Shown here piece by piece: positions 37,931 through 47,999 of a DNA stretch of 64,000 bases. The notes under the pieces were generated by a model. That model was not told the origin of the DNA. It ran no database searches and saw nothing but the letters and a program-made list of their open reading frames with translations. The stretch spans positions 858,501-922,500 of the forward strand of contig QUOL01000013.1 in NCBI GenBank assembly GCA_009761415.1. Direction: 5' to 3'. The DNA comes from Sarcomyxa edulis (Eukaryota; Basidiomycota; Agaricomycetes; Agaricales; Mycenaceae). Position numbers and translations under genes: made by a program. Numbering within the stretch: the first letter of the stretch is position 1; every line of letters begins with the position of its first letter.

Positions 37931-38566
37931 GGATGGAAGGTCAAGTCTCTTTTACAAGTCACCATTCTACCTGTATCCATATCCATGCTTCAACTCACCC
38001 TATCGCTCTCGAGTCGACTACTTTTGTACACCAAGAACCCTTTGCAGTTGCAGCAAACATAATCCAAGAGAGATATTGATAAAGATGCATGATCAGAATT
38101 ACAACAAACATCGCGTATATATGTACTGGTGTAGTATGTATGTTATGTTATGTATGTAAATTGGTATTCCGGAAGCTGGCGATGGGTGGCTTGGTGGGGT
38201 GAGATATGGGGATGCAATGGGACGAGAGAACGGAGGCAGACGAGAGGAGGGAGAGAAGGGGAGAAGGGGGAAAGAAAATCATTACGCCGTCATTATACAT
38301 ACATAGAATGGCCAATCCGTTCAGGATGGGGACATCGCTAGTAGTGAAATTTAAGGATATAGTCGTGATGCAAGCTGGAGTCACAGAGAGACAGAAACAA
38401 TGGTAGAAATCAAGAAAAGAGGTGAACGCTGAGTGTTCAATTCACATCTGGTGAAAGCACGGTATCTCCCACCAAAGACACGAATAAACCCCCCCAAGAA
38501 CGGAACGATAACAAGCCCCTATGTTTGGAGATTCAAATCAAGACGTGTGTCTGTGAAAGAGAAGAA
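37931..38566. other. Spacer between convergent RPP1 and DMA1 remnant
   Basis: Part of the duplicated block, with a purine-rich stretch near 38220-38280. Contains the 3' ends of the flanking genes; no exon recognised. Confidence 0.5.
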
Positions 38567-39317
38567 TCAAGATTGCATCTCCACAGCTCGTTTCCGCTTC
38601 TCACCCACTGCTCCTGCTCCGACCCCCGAAGCTGTTCCAACCGCTGTATCTATCAACATGTCGGTGGCGACGGGGACCAGTTCCTCCGGACTGCCTGTAG
38701 CACTTCGACTGCCACTCACACTACGATCTGTTCGAGCGATAAGTGAGTGAATGAATGAATGCGAAGGTAACAGCACACACCATCATGAGCAGGAGGAGGG
38801 GTAGGAGCAGGTACATGACCCAGCGCCGCATCTACAAACATGAGATCCTCATCCCCATCTACATCCCCATCACCCGAGCCTTCTTCACCGTCTGTATCAG
38901 GCTCCCTCAAATCAATCAAAGGACCGAGGTTCAGACTTTCCCTCGTACGATGATTTCTTCCAACCAAAGCCGCCGAACGTGACCCGGAAGCACCAGCACC
39001 TGCATCCTCGACGTCCGTCTCAGCCCCTCGGTCCCGATCTACAGGTGGTAACGGTTTATCCGCGCACACCCCTACAACGCCCTCCATACCTTCCACACCT
39101 TCCATCCCATCCACCTCTGCCTCTACTTCTTCTGATGCGACCGACTCCAACTCGGCTTCAATCTCTACATCCTCCTCGAGGTCGGCAAACGTCCTGCAGA
39201 GGGGGCATGTGAAGGCGGGGTGATGTGCGTCGAGGAGGGGCCGGATGCATTTGTAGTGGAATGCGTGGGAGCAGGGGGCGACGAAGAGGGCTTGACGGAT
39301 TGTTACGCTGAATAGAC
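38567..39317 (-). pseudogene. DMA1: Truncated DMA1 copy: C-terminal RING half only
   Basis: Matches the last two exons of the complete DMA1 at 53.2-55.0 kb: the RING exon (VTIRQALFVAPCSHAFHYKC, then AFTCPLCRTFADLEEDVEIE) and the acidic tail ending KRKRAVEMQS*. The exon with the first RING cysteines (PDCCIC) and the whole FHA exon are gone. Sequence at 39336-39350 joins GTGGTGT from the intron (53972 in copy B) directly to GTGGTGTCGCTGCGA found beyond the gene's start in copy B (55141-55155). So about 1.17 kb was lost between two GTGGTGT words. The remaining frame is still open, but without a promoter, start or complete RING it should not make a working ligase. Confidence 0.85.
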
Positions 39318-39689
39318 CTGTTCGTGGTAGTTAAAGTGGTGTCGCTGCGAACTCGTCTTGACGTTGGCTTCAAATTCGTTAGGATTAGGTGCTGGATTGT
39401 TCAACTTGAAGCTTAAGTACTTACTGGCTCACTAGCTTGGCATCTGCTATGCGAGATACACAAACAGGTGCAAATAAAAAAAAAGCTGCATCTACAAAAC
39501 GGACTGTCGGCTAGTTTCAAAATTTCAGGGTTTCCCCCTCCCGAGGGTTCTCTATGTGGCTACGGTGCGGCAGGGCATGTCCTTGAGAGGAAATAACTTT
39601 AGCATGAAACCTACGGACAACACAAAGAGACCGACCGTCGACTCCGAGACTAAGGGAACACGGCTATAAATTTAATCAGATTGATTCAT
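39318..39689. other. Junction region between duplication and tandem array
   Basis: No similarity to copy B after 39350 and no gene seen. Begins the gene-poor island. Confidence 0.45.
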
Positions 39690-41593
39690 GATAAAGGTAT
39701 CACAGAGACGTACCTTTTGGAAGACTATGTGCGACCGCGCTGACTGTCCTATTTCACGGTCGCGCTGTTTGAGCACGGTCTGATGAATGTGCTGTTGGAT
39801 GGCCTCGCGTGACATTTTCTTTGGCAATCGACGCGTAGAGCTGCGGCATGCATATCGGGATTTAAAGAGCCCACGCTGACAATATGTTGACCAACCGATT
39901 GGACGCCGCTCGCCGCGGGGCCAGAATCTCAGGAATCTGACCCTCGCTTTTGCTGTCAAGGTGAGTTCCAGGAGGGCGATCACGCTCTGAACATCGCGTC
40001 AGATCACAAAAGATGTCCAGTGTACCTTTGTGACACTGGGGTGCTTCGAGTCTACCAAAGAAGTCAGTGAGAGAAGAAACTCAACCTAGAACATACAAAC
40101 ACACCGAATGTCCTCGGAAACCCGGTGACATAGACCAGCGAGACTGCTCGCCGCAGGGCCGAGATCTCGAAGTTTTGTCCTCGAGTCATGCCAATGAGTT
40201 GGGCTGAGGGTAGCTATGGGTATGGAGGTTAAACGATGATTGCCGGAAGCCTGGATATCGAGTTAGAATGTCGAGAGGATGTTCAGATGGATGTGATAGA
40301 CTTACAACACGCTCTGAAGCAGATGCACAGGTAACCGAGTTCTCGATGGATAAGCAAGAATTTGGTTCGTCCCCTAGTACCACGTGGATGCTCGCCGCAA
40401 GGCCAGGATCTTGCATCCTTGCCGTTGAATCTTCGCCTGCGACTGGCCATGGGTATGGAGGTGAAATAGTGACTGCCGGAAGTCTGAGTATCGAGTTGGA
40501 ATGGCGAGAGAAGGTTCATACGATTGTGACAGACTAACGACACTGCGGTGTGGGCAATATACGTTGAAGCAGATGCCAAGAAAAAATGTTGTTCGTTGTC
40601 GAGATATCATAGTCCCACGAGAATGCTCGCCGCAAGGCTAGGATCTCGAATTCTTGCCGTTGAATCTTCGCCTGGGGTGGCCATGGAAGAGCGATTCCCG
40701 GAAGCTTGAATATCGAATTAGTTCAGGAGGAGGATGTTTGAGTGGATATACGTACGACAGTATGAGGGTCAGACGACAAACCAGAGTCTAGTTCGTCGCT
40801 CGACTCGTCGACACATCGTAGTAGCGCGAGATTGCTCGCCGCAAGGCCATGATCTCGCGTTCTTGCCGTCGAATATGGATGCGTGAAGGGTAGCCCCGAA
40901 GATGGAGCTGTGACAGCGATTCCCGGAAGCTTGAATACCAAATTATAATGGGAGGAGGATATTAGAGGATCACAACAGACTTACCATACTTTGAGCCCCT
41001 CTGTACTGAAGCAGACAGCGAGCAATGACGTAGTTCATCGTTCAACTCCTGGCATGTCCCACAGTAGGACGAGATTGCTCGCCGCAAGGCCGAAATCTCA
41101 AAGTTTCGATCGTGGTTCTTGTGTCAGAAGTTACGCGATGGGGCAAGTTAACGGCGATATGCGGAAGGCGATATATAGAATCAGAACGTCGGGTGAGAGA
41201 CACAGCATCTACAGACTACTGGATGATTTATATATATATTAGTGGAAGACAAGAAAATTGGACATACCTTGATACGCATAGCTTAGTGGCGCTGTAAACA
41301 AAATGACAAAAGCCGGATGTAAAGATAGGAAAAAAAGGAGTATGACATGGACAAGTCAACTTACGAAGGGGCCTTCCCATTGCCAAATCAATGAAGACAT
41401 GGTTTTCTTGTCAGCATACACGTAGATTGTATCCTAAAGCAACGCGGCTTGGCCAAAACCCCTGATTTTTTGACCGTGTCTTTGGGCGCGCGAATTAGCC
41501 GAAGGGAGGGTGACCATCGATTGGCGGAAGGCTGTATATCAAGTTAGTATTTAAGAGAATAGATGAAGTGTCATGGTAGACATACAAGACGAC

Positions 41594-41612
41594 GAGGGCG
41601 CTACGCGCCCTC
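41594..41612. repeat. Perfect GC-rich hairpin in the tandem array
   Basis: GAGGGCGC, a TAC loop, then GCGCCCTC: 8-bp perfect arms. An identical hairpin sits in the next unit. Confidence 0.85.
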
Positions 41613-41852
41613 TTACTCCAAACTCGATAGTACACAAGCCCTGGTGGTGTCGATTAACACGATACTTTATCCCAGAAATGTAAGGCCGCTCGCCGCGGGG
41701 CCAAAATTCCAGATTTTCGTCGACATTTATGGGGGCGTGAATTAGCCGAGGGTGGAGACATTGATGGGGTGAAACGAGGATTGTTGCAAAGCTATTGATG
41801 ATATTAAAACTTTGGGGAGACATGAAGGGTTGGAATGGACATACAAGAAGAC

Positions 41853-41871
41853 GAGGGCGCTACGCGCCCTC
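41853..41871. repeat. Second copy of the GC-rich hairpin
   Basis: Identical GAGGGCGC/TAC/GCGCCCTC hairpin, 259 bp from the first, the same spacing as the surrounding array units. A one-arm remnant (GCGCCCTCTTGAGA) lies near 42349. Confidence 0.85.
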
Positions 41872-42650
41872 TTACTTCGGACTAGACAGTGCATAAACCT
41901 TGTTGCTGTCGGAGAAAACGATATTTTATCCTAGAATTGTGGGGCCGCTCGCCGCGGGGCCGAAATCTCAGATTTTAGACCTTGCTTTTTGGCGCGTGAG
42001 TTAGCCGAAGGTACATGGTGTAGCAGCAGTCTGCGGCAGCCCAAATATCGAATCAGAATGTGGGGAGGAAAGAAAATCATAGAACTAGACATACCAAAGC
42101 AATAGGGTGCTTCCCCTCTCGTGTTGATACCAGAGGTGCCAAGACCCTGTTCGTCCGTCAACACACAATTTATATAGCAAGAATTTCAAAACTACTCACC
42201 ACGAAGCCCGAATGCCGAGAACCGGTTGCTACAACTCTTGTACAAGGTATGTGACAATGCGAAGGTGAGGTGAATCTGAAAAACGAGATTAGGATCTGGA
42301 GCGGAAGTCTACACAGCAAAGATAGGCATACCTGACTTGAAGATGTTTCGCGCCCTCTTGAGACAATGTGGCAGCGAGGAAACATCTTTCTTGAAGACTA
42401 ACACATATAATTTATCCCAGAAGTGTTAGCATGCTCGCCCCAAGGCCTCTATCCCAGAATCCTGATGGTAGATTCCATCGGGTTGATTAGCCGAAGGAGG
42501 ACACGGATGGATGGAGGTTGTGACGCGTGTGCCAGGCTGTCTCAAAATCTGCAGCAGGGCTGCGAGAGCGACGAAAAGCTTCGCGTACGAAATATTCGAG
42601 AGGGAGGGATCTGGTGTTGTCAAATTTGAGGATGTAACGGTGCTGCTCTG

Positions 42651-44021
42651 CGATGTACAGGGAGAACCTGGTTCCTAAGGGGTAGAGAGTCAACTCGATG
42701 GTGAGGCTCCGGATGGGAGCTGTGCTTCAAGTATGATGATTATGCACGGCGGTGAGGCAGAATTTCGGGAGGTGTCAACGTCGAAATACGGCATCTAATA
42801 GACACTACATACAGCGGCATAAATTTCAGTGCGTCTCGAAAGGGATACGGGAACACGTACCGAGCCTATAATCCATTTCGAGGACTCTGATGTACGCCGA
42901 GGTGCGAATCATGTCGCCGTGCCCTGTACGCGTTTCTGTTCTCGCGAGACGGTGGACTGGGGGTGACGCCAGTTGTCTACAGATCCTGATCTGACCGCCT
43001 CTCTAATCTCACTGAAATCACGGTCAAAGGTTAGTCTGGAAAATATACAGTTCGGAAAGATCCTACGACGAACCGCATCGTTGTCATCTTCTTCCACCAC
43101 GGTGACCACGCCCTGTTTTTCGCCATCCACTAAGCGTTGAGCTTCCACCGTTCTTTGGATCTCGAGCATCGGTGACAAATCCATTTGTAGGCGGGTGTGA
43201 GGAATGTCATTGGATGGGATTTTGCACCCTGCGTCGCAGTGTATTTGAGACGTAGATGTGATCGCGACGATATGGAGATAAAGCTAGACGGGCGTCAGAG
43301 ATAATCGCTAAGCGCTGATAAGCGTCAATGGGAAAGGAACGTGACTCGTCGGAAATTCGAAATTGGACGTACATCTTTGGTTGGATCCCAGAGGTGCTGC
43401 CAAACAACCGCCCACGATAATCACGGCTCGATCGCAACCCACACGGTCTCTGCGAGATCACAGCACTATCAGCATATATCAGGATGAAATAAATATGTGA
43501 CATACCATTGGTGATACAATGTGTAGAGCTGATGTAGGGTTGGAGGAGTTGAGAGTGAACGGACAGGAAAATAAATGGGCATAGTGTAGGCAAGGCGGGG
43601 AGGGAGGAGCATGAAGTACTGAGTGAGTGAGCTTTAATACCATTCAAGCATCCCGGAATATGGCTGAAATCATATCGGATCCGTCCATCTGGGTTCGGCA
43701 TGACCTGAAACACTCCAAAGCAACAGCCTAAATTCGAAGCTGCCTTTGCGTATTGTGCGGACCGTGGAGCGAAATCACATCACTGAGCATTTTCTCATTC
43801 AGGGACAGTATTCTGTCATATCCAGGGACCTAATTGGCTGGTTCCATGATGACTTCAGTGTGCCTCAAGCTCTCAAGTCTCACTCAAATCCATTGTGAGT
43901 GGAAAAATGGGGCTCAATTGATTCTCAATGCTCTCAATGAATATGCTACTGCTCAAGATCAAGACACTCAAAACTTATACTGAGCAGGAAACAGATAGTC
44001 AAACAAGCTCCAACTGCAGAA
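42651..44021. other. Gene-poor island, left part
   Basis: One open - strand stretch (43184-42909; LEIQRTVEAQRLVDGEKQGV at its start) has plausible composition but no family and no clear partners. Another - strand stretch (43713-43640; MPNPDGRIRYDFSHIPGCLN) may be a first exon. Neither can be called a gene. Around 43860-43990 the DNA has many CTCAA words and is AT-richer. Confidence 0.35.
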
Positions 44022-44100
44022 GCTATGAATAATAGATCGGGGGGAGATTGATCGCCATCCAACTAGGCGGTCATTCTTCCTCAGGTTTATTATTCATAGC
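44022..44100. repeat. 79-nt imperfect hairpin with 13-bp perfect ends
   Basis: GCTATGAATAATA at 44022-44034 and its exact complement TATTATTCATAGC at 44088-44100. Between them a second imperfect stem pairs GGGGGAGATTGATCGCC with GGCGGTCATTCTTCCTC, allowing G-T pairs, leaving about 9 nt as loop. It could be a tiny MITE, a regulatory RNA hairpin or the edge of a lost retroelement. Confidence 0.6.
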
Positions 44101-44182
44101 AACAAAAGACTCACCCGATCAGCAGACCAATCCAATCCATTTTAGAATTCAGGGCCTGACAGGATAATCAGATGCTAGTGTC

Positions 44183-44581
44183 ATGGCCCCTGTCCCTGCA
44201 CAATATTCGGGCCATCAACAGTGTCAAGATCTTGATTTGGACATCATTCAAAATGATAGACTCACAAAATGTCCTGCCTGCCAGGTTCCCAAGCCAGATG
44301 CACGTTCGAAGCATGCAGGGAAAATTATGAATATCAGAAATGATGTAAACATGAATAGATGTGACAACGGCTGCTCCCCAAAATGTCCCCGTAGATCTGG
44401 ATATTTGCGGCCAATTGTGAGGGACGAACAGCCCTGCACCCAAAAAGACCTGAAACATTTACGTGAAGCCACGGAGAGTTCCAAGCCTCGTGCCACCGAC
44501 AGTGACGCACTTTCGCAATGGAACAAAGAGGAATGGACGGATCGACTTACCAGAATAGATCACAACATGAGAGGCAGGTGA
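44183..44581 (+). other. Open frame of 132 codons, status unclear
   Basis: Starts MAPVPAQYSGHQQCQDLDLD and contains paired cysteines (KCPACQVPKPDARSKHAGKI, CDNGCSPKCPRR) suggestive of a small zinc-binding segment. No recognised family, no introns and no neighbouring exons. It follows the 79-nt hairpin directly and its base use looks unlike the surrounding genes, so a mobile-element remnant is possible. Confidence 0.25.
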
Positions 44582-44777
44582 GACGAGCTCACATCTGCAC
44601 AAGGATCCAACTCAAGGTGTAGCTTTAGATAGAAGAGAGTTCGTCGTGGCTAGCCTTGCAAAGAACAGCGACAAGGACAAAATGCGGCGGACAGGAATGA
44701 GAAATCAGTCGAGATGAATGAGAAGGACCTGGAGGCAACGAGAAGACGGTGGTGACCAGACACTTACCGTATGAATG

Positions 44778-45329
44778 TCATATCTCTCGTGGCAATTCCT
44801 CGGAGGGAAAATAGGGAGCCGTGTGCACTAATTTCCGTGTCGCCGGATGAGCACACTCCAGTGCATCGAAATCAACAAGACTGGAAAATAAATGAATATT
44901 CGACATAAAGTGAGGGCGAGAAAAATACTGACGCGTGTTATGGTAGAGCCCGAGCTCTCGATCAGCTTGAGCGAGTCTGGGCAGCAGTGGTAAGATGTGG
45001 TTTCCGGGTAGGAGTAGAGAGACTTGACAACGAAGAATGTTAGTTGAGACATGATTAATCAGGCATTGGAGTGCCAACGAGTCGGCGACAACGTACCATG
45101 CTCGGAGGGTATAGACATCGAGCTTTGGTAGCATTTTCAATGATAACCCTTGAGCTTCTCCATGTGTGACAAAGAGCAGGATTGAGATCGACATACGTAC
45201 CACGTCGTGTATTCTGCAGGACAGATTCTGGAGTGGATTGTGTCCGATCACCGTGTAGAAGAGACTCGGAGAGCGACACCTTTGTGCGATGTTCTGCAAA
45301 GATAGGACAGCAGAGAAGTCGGCGAACAT
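44778..45329 (-). CDS. Possible multi-exon hypothetical gene
   Basis: Reads as MFADFSAVLSLQNIAQRCRS, YTVIGHNPLQNLSCRIHDVV, then after GTACGT-type intron sequence LSLKMLPKLDVYTLRAWYVV, VSLLLPGNHILPLLPRLAQA and ALECAHPATRKLVHTAPYFP. Leu-rich segments cut by short introns resemble the divergent F-box/leucine-rich proteins that are abundant in Agaricomycetes, but no F-box is recognisable. Splice sites are only partly resolved, and the gene may extend in either direction. Confidence 0.3.
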   Translation of the reverse strand: MFADFSAVLSLQNIAQRCRSPSLFYTVIGHNPLQNLSCRIHDVVRMSISILLFVTHGEAQGLSLKMLPKLDVYTLRAWYVVADSLALQCLINHVSTNILRCQVSLLLPGNHILPLLPRLAQADRELGLYHNTRQYFSRPHFMSNIHLFSSLVDFDALECAHPATRKLVHTAPYFPSEELPREI

Positions 45330-45886
45330 CTTAGAGACGACTGGAACAAAATTTATGAGTGATTGAACAAGGCGAGGGACGTACCAAAGATTTAGAAGAC
45401 CTCGAATCGGTATTGGGTATTGAATACCGCAAGCTGTCTAACGCAGTTGTCATCGAGGAATTGTTTCCTAGAATCGTTCCATAAGCTACGTTAGAAGAGA
45501 CCCAGGAGGTCTTGTCAACAGTTGTGCGAGGAGTAGTATCAACGAGATGAGTGAGCAGAGGGTGGTCGAGAAGTCAGCGAGAAGTTGGGTTTCAAGACTA
45601 TCAGTGCAGATATTGAGACAATTCAACTTACCTCAGTTAAAATAAGATGTCTGGTGCACAAAAAATCGGTTTGATGGAAGGACGCTGCCATATGAAGGCC
45701 TGAGAGGTCAAGTCCAAGTTTTACGAGCGAGTAGAATCAAATTCTTCGAAATGGATTTTGTAGTCGTTTGAGTATTGTTTGTCGACATGCGGGTGTAAAT
45801 TCGTCGGAATCAATGACAACGAGGCACTTGAGAGTGTGTGGAGGCGTAGCAGGTGCAGAAAGTACCAGCAGTGGTGAGAAAGGGAA

Positions 45887-47070
45887 GTGAAAGTGATTTC
45901 GATCGCGTCTGCTAATTACTTTCCAAATCTAATCTTCGCGTCTTGCATCCGTCCACCAAATTCGTTTCCTCGACTCTTCGGAAACCATCCTCTCGCTCTC
46001 ATCTCTATGCCTCATATTCAACTGAACAGCCCACTTGTACTCTCCAAGCCGATGATCCCTGAACTCCCAAATTTCAAGACTTACCCAAAGTCTGATTTGT
46101 ACTTGACTTCGACGAGTCGCCGATATCCATATCTCAAAGTGTTACCATTGTCCTGAGATCTCTTAGACAGCATTCTCAAGGTGTGTACATATCATCCAGG
46201 TAAGTTGACTCCTTTTCGACGCTTGAGCTCACGGGTATTCTTGTATTACAGCTCTCTACATCTTGTTCGTAGTGGGACCTTCGGGCGTCGATGAAACACA
46301 TTCAAGCGATCGTCAATTCTTTCTCAGTCTCCGTACACACGATCTTCGTCATCTATTCCACCTAGGGAACGAGCACGGAATGCGCAATGTCCAGGGATCA
46401 GACTTGCAGGAGTGTCGAGAGTTCCGAATTACAAATCTGCTTCGTGAGTCTATCTCTACCACTACACCAGGCCCCAATCGTCTTTTTCTCGTTGGCTTAT
46501 CACTCTCTCTGTCAGTTCTTTCAGGTTTCGTCGTCGTCATTCATTCTCTAGCCTTCACCTCCAGGAGAATTCCCCTTGGACTCTCCTCGTTGAGATTCTA
46601 TTCCGAGGGACACATTTATCTCAGCTCCTGAATTGTGAGTCCCTCTTACTCGAATACCTTCGACTTGATCACTTAGCATATCCGTCCAGACATGCTTCAC
46701 TATTCTACCTAGACACTTGGACGCCCATGAGTGCCCGAAGCCCTCTCGCAGAAAGCGGCACGTTTGTTGATGCGTTCTTGACGCTCGCATCAGTCACTCA
46801 CTGTTGGAACTTGGAGATAGTGCGAACAGTGGCGCTCGGACATTGGAGTACGGTGGCTAGGTAAGTCACCAGTCAATGGTTTTGTAATCACCAATCTATC
46901 CGGATTTACACCATCTTCATTCCCTCTCCCCCTTTTCAACAGCGTCCAGAGATCTCTCTATGCAACTCCACCCTCCCGTCGCTATCAAGCAAATAGAAGC
47001 TCTAAACGCACGTACCAAACATGTCGCGCAGGTCCTCGAACTTCGGGCAAATATCCAGTAAATATTTCAG
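45887..47070 (+). CDS. Possible multi-exon hypothetical gene, leucine-rich
   Basis: The best exon is about 46623-46860: LLNCESLLLEYLRLDHLAYP, SPLAESGTFVDAFLTLASVT, LEIVRTVALGHWSTVAR, opening after a CTCAG acceptor and closing at a GTAAGT donor. A second possible exon after a CAACAG acceptor reads SVQRSLYATPPSRRYQ and stays open about 50 codons. Upstream stretches (MPHIQLNSPLVLSKPMIPEL; HDLRHLFHLGNEHGM) may belong. This again suggests a divergent F-box/LRR type protein. Boundaries are guesses. Confidence 0.28.
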
Positions 47071-47926
47071 CCGGTGAGCTTCCTTCCAGCACTTCGGGCG
47101 AACAGTCAGTCTCGATAATTCTATCTAACTAGACTCATCCTGTCAGAAAATTCAACACACGACACGGAATTCCTCGTGCCCGTGAACTCCATATCCGTCC
47201 TGGATCCTCATTCTTTCTAGGATAAGCTACTAGTCGACGAGATCGCGAATGGTCAATACGATATATATTGCTCGAGACCGATTGATGACACTGTCCGAAG
47301 GTTTACCAGGGACCGAGATCTCCACTCCATCACATCCATGTGCCGCGCACAACTCTTCGTCGTCTGGCCAAGAGTTGTGCACGTCATAATCTCCTCGCCA
47401 TCTCTTCCAAAAGACCTTCATTCGTTCTGTCGAACGATTGTTATGCAGACTTACTTCCATCTGGACCTACCTACGAAACACGGCGCGGGGTCTTCCATTG
47501 CCCGTGGACTCCATACCAGGCTCACGGTATACAGGCTCAGGGCGCGTCAGACGACGCGTCCTCATATCGACAGGTGGGGATACGAGGAAAGTGGTAAGTG
47601 TACTGCTACCGTTACAAGGGTGTCTGAACGTTTAGCAGGTATCACAAAGATAGCATCGTGTCCGACCGTTGACGGCTGGAACCGCAACTGCCTCGTCACT
47701 ATTGGACGACGTATCAGAAAGTACACGGTGTCGCGATGCCCATACATGTCCAGAGCCGTCGATACCGCACACGGCGCCACACACGCGAATCTGCAAGATT
47801 GGGAGATTCAGATTTCGTTCGGAGATTTTTAGCCGATATTGCATCTTTTTTCGAAAACGTAAGTCTCCATTCTTACGAGTATTTGGTCGCTTTGTTAGGA
47901 TTGACAACAGAGCCTCTTTTCATGTG

Positions 47927-47998
47927 TATAAAGGCAGGCCCGGTTTCCTCAGTTTCTCTATCTCATCCTTCCCACTTCATCTCATCCTTCCCACTTCC
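47927..47998 (+). promoter_or_regulatory. TATA box followed by a duplicated CT-rich initiator
   Basis: TATAAAGG at 47927-47934 is followed about 27 bp on by two tandem 19-bp copies of a pyrimidine-rich word (TCTCATCCTTCCCACTTC plus one base) at 47961-47979 and 47980-47998. TATA plus a CT block just before transcription start is typical of strongly expressed filamentous fungal genes. No convincing coding exon follows, so the transcript could be non-coding or a decayed gene. Confidence 0.4.
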
Positions 47999-47999
47999 T

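Larger units (their letters stand above)
36270..39350. repeat. Segmental duplication, copy A (RPP1 plus truncated DMA1)
   Basis: From about 36270 to 39342 the sequence matches 50980 to 53978 in direct orientation, nearly base for base with scattered substitutions and small indels. The left edge is at the shared GTTCTGCTGCTGGCT word. The right edge is a deletion junction described under the DMA1 remnant. Confidence 0.9.
39690..42650 (-). repeat. Tandem array of ~240-bp units that look like exon plus intron
   Basis: A core (GCTCGCCGC followed by AGGCC or GGGCC and an ATCTC-like word on the + strand) recurs at 39908, 40146, 40390, 40625, 40834, 41077, 41688, 41947 and 42433, with degenerate copies near 41437 and 42194. 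Spacing is mostly 209-260 bp. Each unit also holds a word like CCGGAAGC.TGAATATCGA and, on the - strand, an intron-like segment starting GTAAGTCT or GTATGTCT, with CTAAC-like branch sites and a CAG or AAG end. On that strand the core reads as (E/K)I(L/S)ALRRA. Units at 40834, 40625 and 40390 splice in one frame (DPHTV|LPGIALPWPPQ, LPTPQC|HFRQSL) to a stop at 40374, but other units carry stops in all frames. Possibly an exon-duplicated gene in decay, or a non-coding satellite. Confidence 0.7.

Noticed and set aside
39690..42650. A CRISPR-like regularly spaced repeat
   Set aside because: Period is ~240 bp, repeats are degenerate and long, units contain eukaryotic splice signals, and the genome is fungal.
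43980..44180. LTR retrotransposon end (polypurine GGGGGGAG before a TG)
   Set aside because: No coding part of a retroelement upstream and no second LTR; the purine run is one arm of the long hairpin.
47338..47832. 164-codon open frame (+) as a gene
   Set aside because: Composition looks random, open frames exist in three other phases over the same bases, and no family resemblance is seen.
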